A stretch of DNA of 32,398 nt. Origin: Bacteriovoracaceae bacterium. Its GTDB lineage: Bacteria > Bdellovibrionota > Bacteriovoracia > Bacteriovoracales > Bacteriovoracaceae. Positions 25,303 through 32,398 of the stretch are shown here, in pieces. Both the position numbers and the translations under genes were made by a program. The notes under the pieces are model-generated. The model ran no database searches, was not told the origin of the DNA, and saw only the letters and a list, made by a program, of their open reading frames with translations. Each line of letters opens with the position of its first letter. The first letter of the stretch is position 1. The DNA is taken from positions 1 through 32,398 of the forward strand of contig CANHIY010000020.1 in NCBI GenBank assembly GCA_947461175.1, read 5' to 3'.

Positions 25303-26649
25303 ATGGATTTAATTAATGATGACATTAATTATGAATGGGATCTTTCGGTTGATGGGGTCATCAAAACTGAAATTCCTGAAGCCACAATCGAGGAAGATGT
25401 CTTTTCTCTGGACCTTGATCATTATGATGAGAAAGCTCAAGAGGACATGCTTTGGCAGGCAAGAACAGGTTTAAATAATGACTCCCTTTGCGGTGCCATT
25501 GAAACCATCATTTTTATGTCTGATCGGCCGATTTCAATTCAAAAAATAAAGGCACAGATTGATAACGAGCTTCCATTGCGTGTCATTCATGAATCCCTAC
25601 AAAAACTTCAGCTGGGCTACGAAGAAAAGTTTCATGGTATTCGTCTTGTGGAAGTTGCAGAAGGGTATCAATTTCGTACAAAGGCCACATATTCAAAGTT
25701 TGTTCAAAATCTCTTTAAAATAAACTCCCTTGTTCTTACTCCAACAGCTCTAGAGGTCTTGGCCATTATAGCTTATAAGCAGCCCGTTTCTAAAACTGAA
25801 GTTGAAAAAATCAGGGGCGTAGATTCCTCTCACATCATCCGCGCTCTCATGGATAAGAGGCTTGTAAAGATTACTGGCCGCTCTGAGGAGCTTGGCCGCC
25901 CATCCCTCTTTGGAACTACGGAGGAATTTTTAGAAGTCTTTAATTTGCCAGATATTTCAGCTCTTCCTCCAGAGTATGAACTAGAAGAAATGGCGACTAA
26001 AAATACCGTGGGTACTATTGCAGACATTAAATCAGTGGTCTTTCGTAGTGAGACTTCAAAAAAATTTGGTGTTGATGAAACCGAAGAGCTAGATCAACTT
26101 TCTGATAGTATTAATCGCATTGCTTCTGAAACAGATTTCACCATGCTTTTAAAATCAGAAGATAAAAAGAAAAGCGATGGAGAAGTGGTTGTCCGTAAAT
26201 CTGCCTTTGATATTCTTGAAGATTTCATCAATCGTGAAGAGATTGTTCGGCAGAACATGGCCGCTCAGTTATCTGAAACAGTGATGAATGTGGTTGAGCC
26301 CAAGATTATTGACATCTCCGAGACAGATATCGTTTTTAACGCCCCCGAGATCGATGAGGAGTTTGAAGCCTTGAGGGCCGATGAACTAGCATCAGCAGAA
26401 ACTTCGGATCAAGAGTTTAATAACCTTCAGCAAGAAGCCTTGGAGCTTGAAAAAGCACTTGATTTAGCGTTTGAACAACTTACAGGTGAAAAACTTACAG
26501 AGGAAGAATTTGATTTCTCAAACCTCAATACTATCAATGACTTAGACTTCTCTGTGGATCAGGCTATCCTCAAGGGTAAAGAATTTGATCTTGACCTCTC
26601 CTTCCTAAACGAAGTATCTGTACCAACTACAGAGATTGAGGGCGAATAG
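25303..26649 (+). CDS. scpB: Segregation and condensation protein B with long acidic extensions
   Basis: 448 aa against about 180-220 in most bacteria. The core sits at roughly 60-215: GAIETIIFMSDRPIS, GIRLVEVAEGYQFRTK, LTPTALEVLAIIAYKQPVSKTEVEKIRGVDSSHIIRALMDKRLVK, GRSEELGRPSLFGTT. It carries an N-terminal acidic extension (about 58 aa) and a C-terminal tail (about 230 aa) rich in D/E with low similarity to anything I know. ScpB stabilises the SMC-ScpA complex. AAGGAAG lies before the ATG. The tail is uninterrupted and ends at one stop, so it is not a frameshift artefact. Confidence 0.93.
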   Translation: MDLINDDINYEWDLSVDGVIKTEIPEATIEEDVFSLDLDHYDEKAQEDMLWQARTGLNNDSLCGAIETIIFMSDRPISIQKIKAQIDNELPLRVIHESLQKLQLGYEEKFHGIRLVEVAEGYQFRTKATYSKFVQNLFKINSLVLTPTALEVLAIIAYKQPVSKTEVEKIRGVDSSHIIRALMDKRLVKITGRSEELGRPSLFGTTEEFLEVFNLPDISALPPEYELEEMATKNTVGTIADIKSVVFRSETSKKFGVDETEELDQLSDSINRIASETDFTMLLKSEDKKKSDGEVVVRKSAFDILEDFINREEIVRQNMAAQLSETVMNVVEPKIIDISETDIVFNAPEIDEEFEALRADELASAETSDQEFNNLQQEALELEKALDLAFEQLTGEKLTEEEFDFSNLNTINDLDFSVDQAILKGKEFDLDLSFLNEVSVPTTEIEGE

Positions 26650-26702
26650 AGCCTGATTAGGTTGCCCTCTCTCTCTTAACATATTAACTGCCGTGACGGC
26701 AG
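26638..26702 (+). promoter_or_regulatory. Two hairpins between scpB and rluB
   Basis: The first (26638-26669) uses GAGGGC/GCCCTC plus inner AGCCT/AGGTT around GATT, spanning the scpB stop and followed by TCTCTCTTAA. The second (26688-26702) is CTGCCGTGACGGCAG, 7-bp arms around one base, just upstream of the GGGGTT ribosome site of rluB. They could uncouple rluB expression from scpAB. Seen as structure only. Confidence 0.35.
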
Positions 26703-26711
26703 ATAGGGGTT

Positions 26712-27746
26712 ATGATGAACAAGTCAAAGCAAGACATTTCCATTCGTTTACACAAATTCATTGCAGATTGTGGAATTACTTCAAGAAGAAAGGCAGAGGG
26801 CTATATTCTGGATGGTCGTGTTACCGTAAATGGAAAAGTGGTCACTGAGCTTGGAACGAAAGTAAACCCAAAGACTGATGTGGTTCAGGTAGATGATATT
26901 GCTCTTGAGCCTTCGGCCATAGACAAGGTTTACGTTGTTCTTAATAAGCCTCGCGCTTACATGACGACTCTTTCGGACCCAGAAGGGCGACCAACAGTGA
27001 TGGAACTCATCTTTGGAGTTAAGCAGAGGATTTTTCCTGTAGGACGCCTTGATTATCTTTCAGAGGGGCTTCTTATTCTTACCAACGATGGTGACCTCGC
27101 CAACATGATCATGCATCCTAAGTATGAAGTTGAAAAAGTTTATGAAGTAAAGGTTTTTGGACACGTGAATGAGGCCCTCCTTTCAAAAATTAGAAGAGGG
27201 GTTATGACTGAGGATGGACTTTTAAAGCCAAAATCTATCCGCGTGATCGAACAACTCCCAAATAAAACCTGGCTTGAGTTCAGGCTCAATGAAGGTAAAA
27301 ATAGAGAAATACGAAAAATCTGTGATGCTGTTGATCTTACGGTGGATAAACTACGCCGGGTTGCCATAGAGGGGTTAAATATTCAGTCCTTGCCAGTTGG
27401 GCAGTACATGTTCACAACCAGAAAAGAATTATTGAAGGCCCTGGGGCTTAGTGAGCATGGTGAGAAGATAGCATTACGTAAATTTGTCTCTGCTAAAAAG
27501 ACCTTAAACGTTGCCAAGGTTGCCAGGATTGTTTCCAAAACTGCTCGACCGGCCGATGATAAGAAGTTTCACTCTTTCCGAAAGGAGACCTATTATCAAA
27601 CAGTAGCATCCATTAAGGATCTTAAAATGAGACAGGCAGAGGAGGAAGCTACGAAGAAGGCGGAATCTGAAGCCGCTGAAAAAGCATCACAGTTTGCTAA
27701 AACATTTAAACGACCAACAAGAAAAGATTATGGAAATAAAAATTAA
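26712..27746 (+). CDS. rluB: Pseudouridine synthase RluB/RsuA family
   Basis: 344 aa. N-terminal S4 RNA-binding domain (IRLHKFIADCGITSRRKAEGYILDGRVTVNG), then the catalytic domain with D114 in GRLDYLSEGLLILTNDGD and RLNEGKNREIRKICD. RluB modifies U2605 of 23S rRNA; RsuA and RluF/RluE relatives share this architecture, but RluB fits the S4 plus GRLDxxSEGLLILTNDG form best. It has a basic C-terminal tail of about 90 residues (after ALGLSEHGEK), rich in K/A/E. Tandem ATG ATG start; the ribosome site is GGGGTT. Last 17 bases overlap the next gene. Confidence 0.92.
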   Translation: MMNKSKQDISIRLHKFIADCGITSRRKAEGYILDGRVTVNGKVVTELGTKVNPKTDVVQVDDIALEPSAIDKVYVVLNKPRAYMTTLSDPEGRPTVMELIFGVKQRIFPVGRLDYLSEGLLILTNDGDLANMIMHPKYEVEKVYEVKVFGHVNEALLSKIRRGVMTEDGLLKPKSIRVIEQLPNKTWLEFRLNEGKNREIRKICDAVDLTVDKLRRVAIEGLNIQSLPVGQYMFTTRKELLKALGLSEHGEKIALRKFVSAKKTLNVAKVARIVSKTARPADDKKFHSFRKETYYQTVASIKDLKMRQAEEEATKKAESEAAEKASQFAKTFKRPTRKDYGNKN

Positions 27747-28833
27747 AAAAGGAAAAATCTTAGTTTACCGTGTCTTTGACATTGGTTCCGAGGTTGACCT
27801 GGATAAAGTTGAAGCTTTGTTTGAGGATAAAAAATTAAAAGAGCGTTTCCGGCTTGATAGAAAGCATAACATGTCTCTTATTATTTCAAGCTCACCACTT
27901 TCTATTCATTTAGGAAGCTTTGAAATCGGTCTCATGGAAAATAAGATCACCTCTGAGCTCGTGGCCAAGGTTTGGCACTTTGGGACAGTTTCTTTGTGCT
28001 TTCAAATCCCCATTGTCGAAAACACCAAATGGGATGAATTAGTTAAAATTGCCAATTGGATTGAGAACGATCAGGAAATTGAAAAATTTGCCAGAGAAAA
28101 AGCTAAAGAATTTCAAACGGACATTAAATCGGCGATACCGATCATAAACGAATGGTCCATGAATGAAGACTATGTCACTTACTTCATTCAGGAATTAGAT
28201 GGTTTTAACGGTCCTTTATCTTCACTACAGGATAGTCTTGATATACCTGCTTTGATCTTAGCTGAGTCCAAAGAAATTCTTTCAGACCCAATTAAAAAAA
28301 ATATTCTAGATTATAAGTTTCAGTACTCAAAAGATGACCTAGTGGTTGTTGATTGGAATTCAGCTCTGGTGATTGAACCCACTGGTTCCATGGACGTCCC
28401 TTTGGTCATTGAGTTTGCTCTAAACCAGCTCCTTGAAATGCGCTATTACGATGATTTACTTGATCAGCGTTTAAACACACTCTACAACGAAGTTGTGGGA
28501 CGTAAAAAGGGACTCTTCTCAAATAAGTATTCACGTCTTGCCGAAGAGGCGAGCCAGATTTACCTCGAGATTTCTGAGATTGTTGAGAATGTTGAAAATT
28601 CATTTAAGACAGTGGGAGATTTTTATCTGGCCACTATCTTCCGGGCCTCATCCAAGCGTTTTAGATTTGATGATTGGCAAAAAAGCATCAATGAAAAACT
28701 TGGAAACTTGGCAGAGGTATCAAGGCTTTTGCATTCTGAGGTTAATGAATCTAGAAATCAGACCATGGAGCTTATTATTATTCTATTGATTGCGATCGAG
28801 GTGATTCCTTTCGTCTTCAATATGATAAAATAA
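27730..28833 (+). CDS. RMD1/YagE-family (DUF155) membrane-anchored protein
   Basis: 367 aa from ATG at 27730; the frame extends to a TTG 36 bases earlier, but MEIKIKKGKILVYRVFDIG is the better N-terminus. Recognition rests on VVVDWNSALVIEP..SMDVPLVIEFALNQLLEMRYYDDLLD, the hallmark of the RMD1 / DUF155 family, whose yeast members act in mitochondria; bacterial function is unknown. One C-terminal membrane helix (MELIIILLIAIEVIPFVFNMIK) makes it tail-anchored, with most of the protein cytoplasmic. It overlaps rluB by 17 bases and continues that operon. Confidence 0.82.
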   Translation: MEIKIKKGKILVYRVFDIGSEVDLDKVEALFEDKKLKERFRLDRKHNMSLIISSSPLSIHLGSFEIGLMENKITSELVAKVWHFGTVSLCFQIPIVENTKWDELVKIANWIENDQEIEKFAREKAKEFQTDIKSAIPIINEWSMNEDYVTYFIQELDGFNGPLSSLQDSLDIPALILAESKEILSDPIKKNILDYKFQYSKDDLVVVDWNSALVIEPTGSMDVPLVIEFALNQLLEMRYYDDLLDQRLNTLYNEVVGRKKGLFSNKYSRLAEEASQIYLEISEIVENVENSFKTVGDFYLATIFRASSKRFRFDDWQKSINEKLGNLAEVSRLLHSEVNESRNQTMELIIILLIAIEVIPFVFNMIK

Positions 28834-29139
28834 TCAGTTGTCCAAATTTTGAATTTTATTATTTAAGTCTTCATTTAAATTATCTAAAGCAAATTCTACT
28901 GCCTGGTCACCGTAGGACATATTTTTATGTTGAGCAGCGAAGTTCGAGTATTTTATGAGTTCAGCGGTTTTTTTAAAAAGATCTGCACTGGTTTCAAAAA
29001 ATTCACCTTCGTCATCACAACTTAATAAATTACTCAGAAGAGAATGAAGATTTTTTATCAGACGTACTTGAGTAGGTGTTAGTCCCTCAGTGCTTATTTG
29101 TAATAAAAGTTCCTTATCTCTCCCGCTCAGACTTTTCAT
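28834..29139 (-). CDS. Hypothetical small helical protein
   Basis: 101 aa, abutting the RMD1-family gene tail to tail with no spacer. All-helical look: MKSLSGRDKELLLQISTEGL, then TPTQVRLIKNLHSLLSNLLSC, and an acidic C-terminal half ending LDNLNEDLNNKIQNLDN. No membrane or export signal. No family recognised. Confidence 0.6.
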   Translation of the reverse strand: MKSLSGRDKELLLQISTEGLTPTQVRLIKNLHSLLSNLLSCDDEGEFFETSADLFKKTAELIKYSNFAAQHKNMSYGDQAVEFALDNLNEDLNNKIQNLDN

Positions 29140-29237
29140 TGTTTTTCCTTTTTAAGTCCCTATAGGCTCCATTATCGGGAGATTCTCTAGAAAATTTAGC
29201 TATTTATGCTGGAGCAAAAGATTATGGGTTTTATAGC

Positions 29238-29266
29238 TTTACAAGCAGGATGGAGGAGAGTATAAA
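29238..29266 (+). promoter_or_regulatory. tRNA-fMet promoter
   Basis: TTTACA (29238-29243), 17-bp spacer, TATAAA (29261-29266), one mismatch each from the sigma-70 consensus, ending 32 bases before the mature tRNA start. Confidence 0.6.
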
Positions 29267-29298
29267 TACCTTAATTTCCAAGAGTTAATCATTTCAAT

Positions 29299-29375
<77 letters not shown>

Positions 29376-29447
29376 AAAATCTTAAAATTATTTCAAGACC
29401 TTAGCTGCCGACAGAGCAGTGACTTAAACCTATTTTCACGGGTCTTT

Positions 29448-29468
29448 GACTACAATTCGACTACGGCC
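29448..29468 (+). repeat. Left copy of a 21-bp flanking repeat (possible att site)
   Basis: GACTACAATT-CGACTACGGCC. The same sequence with one change (T to A) is at 32370-32390 in the same orientation, and both are preceded by GGG and a CTT-containing stretch. Each copy contains two 7-mers, (C/T)GACTAC, spaced 11 bp, one helical turn. The copy is 72 bases past the tRNA-fMet end. Confidence 0.55.
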
Positions 29469-29519
29469 TTATTCCACAGCTCGTCTTCTCCTCAATTAAT
29501 TAATTTGATAGAATGATTT

Positions 29520-29753
29520 ATGCCAACGATCTTGCGACAAGATGGATTCCGCTTCTTTTTTTACAGCCGTGAAGGCAATGAGCCACCTCATATTCATGTT
29601 GTTGGACATGATGGTGAGATGAAGGTGTGGCTAAATACTCTGACTGTGGCCAAAGTATTTAACCTTTCACCTAGTCATCAAAAGTTAGTGATGGAAATCG
29701 TTTCGCAAAATCGAGACCTACTAATTAAAAAATGGGGAGAGTTCCATGGGTGA
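29520..29753 (+). CDS. DUF4160 protein
   Basis: 77 aa. PTILRQDGFRFFFYSREGNEPPHIHVVGHDGEMKVWLN is the DUF4160 signature, with the EPPHIHV histidine pair. Paired with a DUF2442 protein whose start overlaps this stop by 8 bases, a combination widely seen in accessory regions and suspected, not proven, to be a toxin-antitoxin-like pair. Weak ribosome site. Confidence 0.88.
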   Translation: MPTILRQDGFRFFFYSREGNEPPHIHVVGHDGEMKVWLNTLTVAKVFNLSPSHQKLVMEIVSQNRDLLIKKWGEFHG

Positions 29754-29997
29754 GATAGCTTATAAAATTTCTAATCCAGATGAATTATCAATTTTAAAAC
29801 TCTCTGTGACTTCAGATATGATCACGGCACATCTTAGCGATGGCAGAATCATCTCAATCCCCGTTGCCTGGTTCTCTCGCCTTAGAGCAGCAACCCTTGA
29901 TCAGCTCAAAAACTTTGAAATTTCTCCCTCTGGTTATGGCATTCACTGGCCGGATGTTGATGAAGATATTTCAGTCAGGGCTTTCTTAGGAGTTTGA
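29746..29997 (+). CDS. DUF2442 protein
   Basis: 83 aa. The family signature is present: ITAHLSDGRIISIPVAWFSRL, then LKNFEISPSGYGIHWPDVDEDISVRAFLG. Usually the partner of DUF4160. Its last 55 bases overlap, on the opposite strand, the coding frame of the recombinase remnant, so one of the two 3' ends was probably acquired by chance when the genes were joined. Confidence 0.88.
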   Translation: MGEIAYKISNPDELSILKLSVTSDMITAHLSDGRIISIPVAWFSRLRAATLDQLKNFEISPSGYGIHWPDVDEDISVRAFLGV

Positions 29998-30440
29998 TCC
30001 TCAGGCCTAATTGAAAAAGTCTTGGCCACTTCTTTGATCCGATCTCCAATCAAGTGAACATAATTCATCGTTGTCTTGATGTCCTCATGCCCACAGATGC
30101 TTTGAACGGTTTTTAAATCCACACCTGAGGCGATTAAGAGTGTAGTCGCTGTATGTCTCATGTCATGAAAGCGAATCACCTTACCACCCCAGGCCTTGAG
30201 ATCGGCCTTAAAGATCTTTTGAAACTTATCATGATCCACTGGAGTGCGAGCAAGAGTCATGAAGAGGGTTTCATCATTTTGAATTTGATTTTGACGGATC
30301 AAATTCAAAATCTCATCTCGAAGATATTCATTACAAGGAACGTGTCTTGATAAAGATCTGCTCTTGGAATTTCGCTTCCCCTTAATGAGATCAAAATCTC
30401 TTGTGACCCAAATTGGTTCAATCCATTCTCCTTTTATTGA
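29943..30440 (-). pseudogene. Tyrosine recombinase/integrase, 5' truncated
   Basis: The frame is open from a stop at 30443-30441 down to 29943, 165 codons, with no ATG; only a TTG at 30308. Visible are IEPIWVTRDFDLIKGKR, SRHVPCNEYL, and the catalytic end FHDMRHTATTLLIASG (HxxR), ICGHEDI (H) and the nucleophile Tyr in TTMNYVHL. The N-terminal core-binding domain and the first catalytic Arg are missing, so it cannot be an active integrase as it stands. It fits a decayed mobile element. Confidence 0.8.
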
Positions 30441-30985
30441 TCAGTTAAAAAGAAATGGATCTTGTTACACAGGCGCCTCCTTAAATGATGTTTGAATCCG
30501 ATCTGTAGTCAAAGATCATGCCAACTTTAACAAAAACAAAAATAAATTTGAAAATTGAATGATTCAAAAAACCTAAACTCTAACGAACAACTTCGAATCA
30601 AATCGTACTCAGTCAAAACACCAACATTAAAAATCTCCAGACATCTCAAGACAGACTGAAAATTGACATACTTTCCCTGTGAAAAGACCGCCATTAGAGG
30701 CAAAAAGATATAAAAAACGCGCGAAAATGTGACTCCCTACACTCAACTTCATGTTGAGGGTGGAGAGTCACATTGAGAGCGCGAAATTTCATTTTGATTC
30801 TAGGGACTTTGTGGGCGTCAAAAGATTGATGTGATCCTTAGTTAACACCATTTTTACATCTATTTGATACTCATTCTACGATGGGACATTTTAATATTGG
30901 CGATTTTGCCTAATCGTATTTGTGCTTGTTGACTTCAATGATGGTCACAAGCTCTATCTCTCCATTTCCCAAAGAGAGATCAAAG
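30441..30985. other. 545-bp stretch without a gene between integrase remnant and merR
   Basis: No credible gene. It holds an 11-mer GTAGTCAAAGA (30505-30515) that is the reverse complement of 29444-29454 (this short match alone could be chance), a long palindromic unit (30718-30786), and a 7-bp hairpin ATCTCTC/GAGAGAT at 30956-30980 just past the merR stop, without a U tract. The missing 5' end of the integrase is not found here in any frame I read. Confidence 0.6.
30718..30786. repeat. Long palindromic unit flanked by GCGCGAAA
   Basis: Imperfect hairpin: ATGTGACTC/GAGTCACAT (9 bp, 30727-30735 and 30765-30773), then CTAC/GTGG and CTCAAC/GTTGAG around TTCAT. The 8-mer GCGCGAAA stands on both sides (30719-30726 and 30779-30786) in direct orientation, and CGCGC/GCGCG also pair. 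The look is of a tiny mobile palindrome with a target duplication, or of a structured RNA. Confidence 0.55.
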
Positions 30986-31348
30986 CTATTTAATCAATTC
31001 TCTAAAGTCACAATTTCCAGATACTACCTGCCTGATATTTTCTTTTAGTTCATTTAGTGCCCTAATTTTAACATCAATCTCAATCAGCTTCTTTTGTAGT
31101 CTTAAGCCCATTTCTTTTTGATTCAGTTTTTTACTTAGAAATAACTGAGTAAGAGCTTTAAGCTCTTTTAAAGAAAATCCTAATTGTTTGGCGTGATTTA
31201 AGAGCTTAAGGTTAATGATCATTGATGAGTTGTATTCGCGGTAACCATTTATGCCTCGCTTTGGTTTCGGAAGGAGCCCAATCTTCTCATAGTACCTGAT
31301 CGTGTCTTTGGAAAGGCCAGATTTTGTTGCTAGTTCTTGAATATTCAT
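30986..31348 (-). CDS. MerR-family transcriptional regulator
   Basis: 120 aa. N-terminal winged-helix: MNIQELATKSGLSKDTIRYYEKIGLL, then INGYREYNSSMIINLKLLNHAKQLGFSLKELKALTQLF, as in the MerR/CueR/SoxR families. A dimerising coiled coil follows and a short C-terminus with a single Cys (SGNCDFRELIK), so metal binding by the usual Cys pair is not seen. AAGGA lies before the ATG. It is divergent from the hydrolase gene with the operator between them. Confidence 0.92.
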   Translation of the reverse strand: MNIQELATKSGLSKDTIRYYEKIGLLPKPKRGINGYREYNSSMIINLKLLNHAKQLGFSLKELKALTQLFLSKKLNQKEMGLRLQKKLIEIDVKIRALNELKENIRQVVSGNCDFRELIK

Positions 31349-31357
31349 TTTAATTCC

Positions 31358-31389
31358 TTGACCTTGGAGTATACTCCAAGGTTTATCCT
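31358..31389 (+). promoter_or_regulatory. MerR-type operator-promoter for the hydrolase
   Basis: -35 TTGACC (31358-31363), a 20-bp spacer and -10 TATCCT (31384-31389). A perfect 22-bp palindrome (31361-31382, half-site ACCTTGGAGTA) fills the spacer. A long spacer with a dyad is the hallmark of promoters that MerR proteins untwist for activation. AAGAGG and ATG (31406) follow. The dyad also sits 12 bp before merR, allowing autoregulation. Confidence 0.9.
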
Positions 31390-31405
31390 TTGTAAAAGAG
31401 GTTAT

Positions 31406-32245
31406 ATGGCAGACATGTACAAAGCGATCTGCACTGATGGCAGAGAAATAACTCTTAAAACTTATATTAATCCAGAATATGAGCGAGTTATTGTTATTAA
31501 TTCTGCTCTTGGTGTTAAACAGACTTTTTATGAAGACTTTGCTCTACATATTTTCAGCAAAGGTTTTAATGTTATTACTTGGGACCCGCGAGGAATTGGA
31601 CTATCTGCTTTTAAAAATCCTAAAAAAGATACGGCTAGACTTAGAGAATGGGGAGAGCTTGATTTTGATGCGGTTTTAAGTTTTGTGAATATTCATTTGA
31701 AGTTTGATTGGAAAAACATTGAAATTATCGGGCACAGCGCTGGCGGGCATCTGGTAGGGCTATCTAAAAATTTCGCTAATATCCCCAAATTAAATTTGAT
31801 TTCTTCTGGAACTTGCTACTGGAAGCTCTATCCGCTTTCTCAGCAGCCTCGTATTCTTTTATCATGGCATTTTCTGGTGCCTTCTATTTTAAAGCTCTAT
31901 GGTTTTATTCCGAAAAAGTTCGGGCTAGGGCATGACATTCCTGCTGGGGTCGCCGTGGATTGGAGAAATTGGTCACTCCAGTCGGGCTATCTCTTTTCAG
32001 ATAGTAGTTTAGACCTGAGTGTATATGATCAATTCAAGGGAGAAATTAGGGCTATTGGATTCAATGATGATTTAGGTTTCTCACCTCCAGCAACAACTTT
32101 AGACCTTCTCAATTATTTCCCCTTAGCTAAAAAGGATTTCCGATTTTTTGATCCTGAAGAGTTAGGTCTTAAATCAATTGGGCATTTTTCATTCTTCAAA
32201 AAGAAGAAGTTTGACCAAGTTCTTGATTTTTTTTTAAGGGCATAG
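31406..32245 (+). CDS. Alpha/beta hydrolase (COG4757-like)
   Basis: 279 aa from ATG at 31406, just after AAGAGG; an in-frame ATG at 31337 lies upstream of the operator-promoter and is rejected. The nucleophile is S111 in IIGHSAGGHL; the oxyanion-side segment is VITWDPRGIGLS; the catalytic His is H260 in SIGHFSFF; and the acid is probably in FNDDLGFSPP. The layout GLGHDIPAGVAVDWRNW followed by YLF matches predicted hydrolases of the COG4757 type. The substrate is unknown; control by the divergent MerR suggests an inducible stress or detoxification role. Confidence 0.88.
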   Translation: MADMYKAICTDGREITLKTYINPEYERVIVINSALGVKQTFYEDFALHIFSKGFNVITWDPRGIGLSAFKNPKKDTARLREWGELDFDAVLSFVNIHLKFDWKNIEIIGHSAGGHLVGLSKNFANIPKLNLISSGTCYWKLYPLSQQPRILLSWHFLVPSILKLYGFIPKKFGLGHDIPAGVAVDWRNWSLQSGYLFSDSSLDLSVYDQFKGEIRAIGFNDDLGFSPPATTLDLLNYFPLAKKDFRFFDPEELGLKSIGHFSFFKKKKFDQVLDFFLRA

Positions 32246-32369
32246 GTTCTTTGGAATTTTAAACACTAGGATTGATTCCATACCCTGAGCAGCATTACAA
32301 AAGAAATCTAAACGTATTCCGATTTTTTAAGTTCGGTATCCGTTTTAATTGTAACAAATCCAGGGCTTC

Positions 32370-32390
32370 GACTACAAATCGACTACGGCC
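32370..32390 (+). repeat. Right copy of the 21-bp flanking repeat
   Basis: GACTACAAAT-CGACTACGGCC, one mismatch to 29448-29468, same orientation. It is 124 bases past the hydrolase stop and 8 bases from the window end, so what follows is unseen. With the left copy it would delimit about 2.9 kb. Confidence 0.55.
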
Positions 32391-32398
32391 CCTCGAAA

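Noticed and set aside
29376-29447. Terminator for tRNA-fMet
   Set aside because: Only small hairpins (CTGC/GCAG and AAGACC/GGTCTT) and no U tract; not convincing.
29444-30515. 11-mer GTAGTCAAAGA matching 29444-29454 in inverted orientation as a third att copy
   Set aside because: An 11-base match is expected by chance many times in 32 kb; kept only as a note.
31337-31405. N-terminal extension of the hydrolase from ATG at 31337
   Set aside because: It would lie upstream of the promoter and overlap merR; AAGAGG and ATG at 31406 are better.

Overview
The window looks like chromosome from a low-GC, flagellated, Gram-negative bacterium. The closest match I can suggest is a Bdellovibrionota/Bacteriovoracaceae-type predator or relative. 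The basis is a short (277 aa) Bdellovibrio-like flagellin, LPS-type glycosyltransferases with two predicted outer-membrane barrel proteins, a trmB-dnaG-rpoD order, and a site-2 protease-scpA-scpB-rluB order. This placement is inference from gene content and protein style; no rRNA is present to test it.

Layout. 1-3.7 kb: the 3' end of a c-type cytochrome gene; a small putative DNA-binding protein divergent from a hypothetical + CheY-like receiver pair, with one 14-bp sequence in inverted copies in the shared promoter region; an SDR protein lacking the usual catalytic Tyr; queC; a hypothetical. 3.9-9.9 kb: cell-envelope block. A WaaE-like GT2 and a GT9 heptosyltransferase-like gene are divergent, followed by a convergent four-gene cassette read on the minus strand (amino-acid adenylation enzyme, carrier protein, MBOAT acyltransferase, SGNH-like membrane protein). 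This has the parts list of a Dlt D-alanylation system in a Gram-negative setting and is the most interesting system here. 9.9-13.9 kb: nitroreductase and a SWIM-SNF2 helicase. 13.9-18.4 kb: trmB-dnaG-rpoD, closed by a strong terminator. 18.4-20.7 kb: flagellin with its terminator and a structured leader, then a sugar aminotransferase. 20.7-23.6 kb: a NUDIX gene leading two overlapping outer-membrane protein genes, then two very small genes. 23.8-28.8 kb: site-2 protease, scpA, an unusually long scpB, rluB with a basic tail, and an RMD1/YagE (DUF155) membrane protein. 28.8-29.4 kb: a small hypothetical and initiator tRNA-fMet with a good promoter.

29.4-32.4 kb: accessory segment just downstream of the tRNA. 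It carries a DUF4160-DUF2442 pair, a 5'-truncated tyrosine recombinase, a palindromic unit, and a MerR regulator divergent from an alpha/beta hydrolase through a textbook MerR operator. Two near-identical 21-bp repeats (one mismatch) bracket it at 29448 and 32370, so it may be a decayed 2.9-kb integrated element.

The main housekeeping threads are replication/transcription initiation (dnaG, rpoD), chromosome condensation (scpAB), RNA modification (trmB, rluB, queC) and motility. The more novel threads are the envelope acylation cassette, the bracketed accessory segment and several small uncharacterised genes. No CRISPR array, rRNA or intact insertion sequence was seen.
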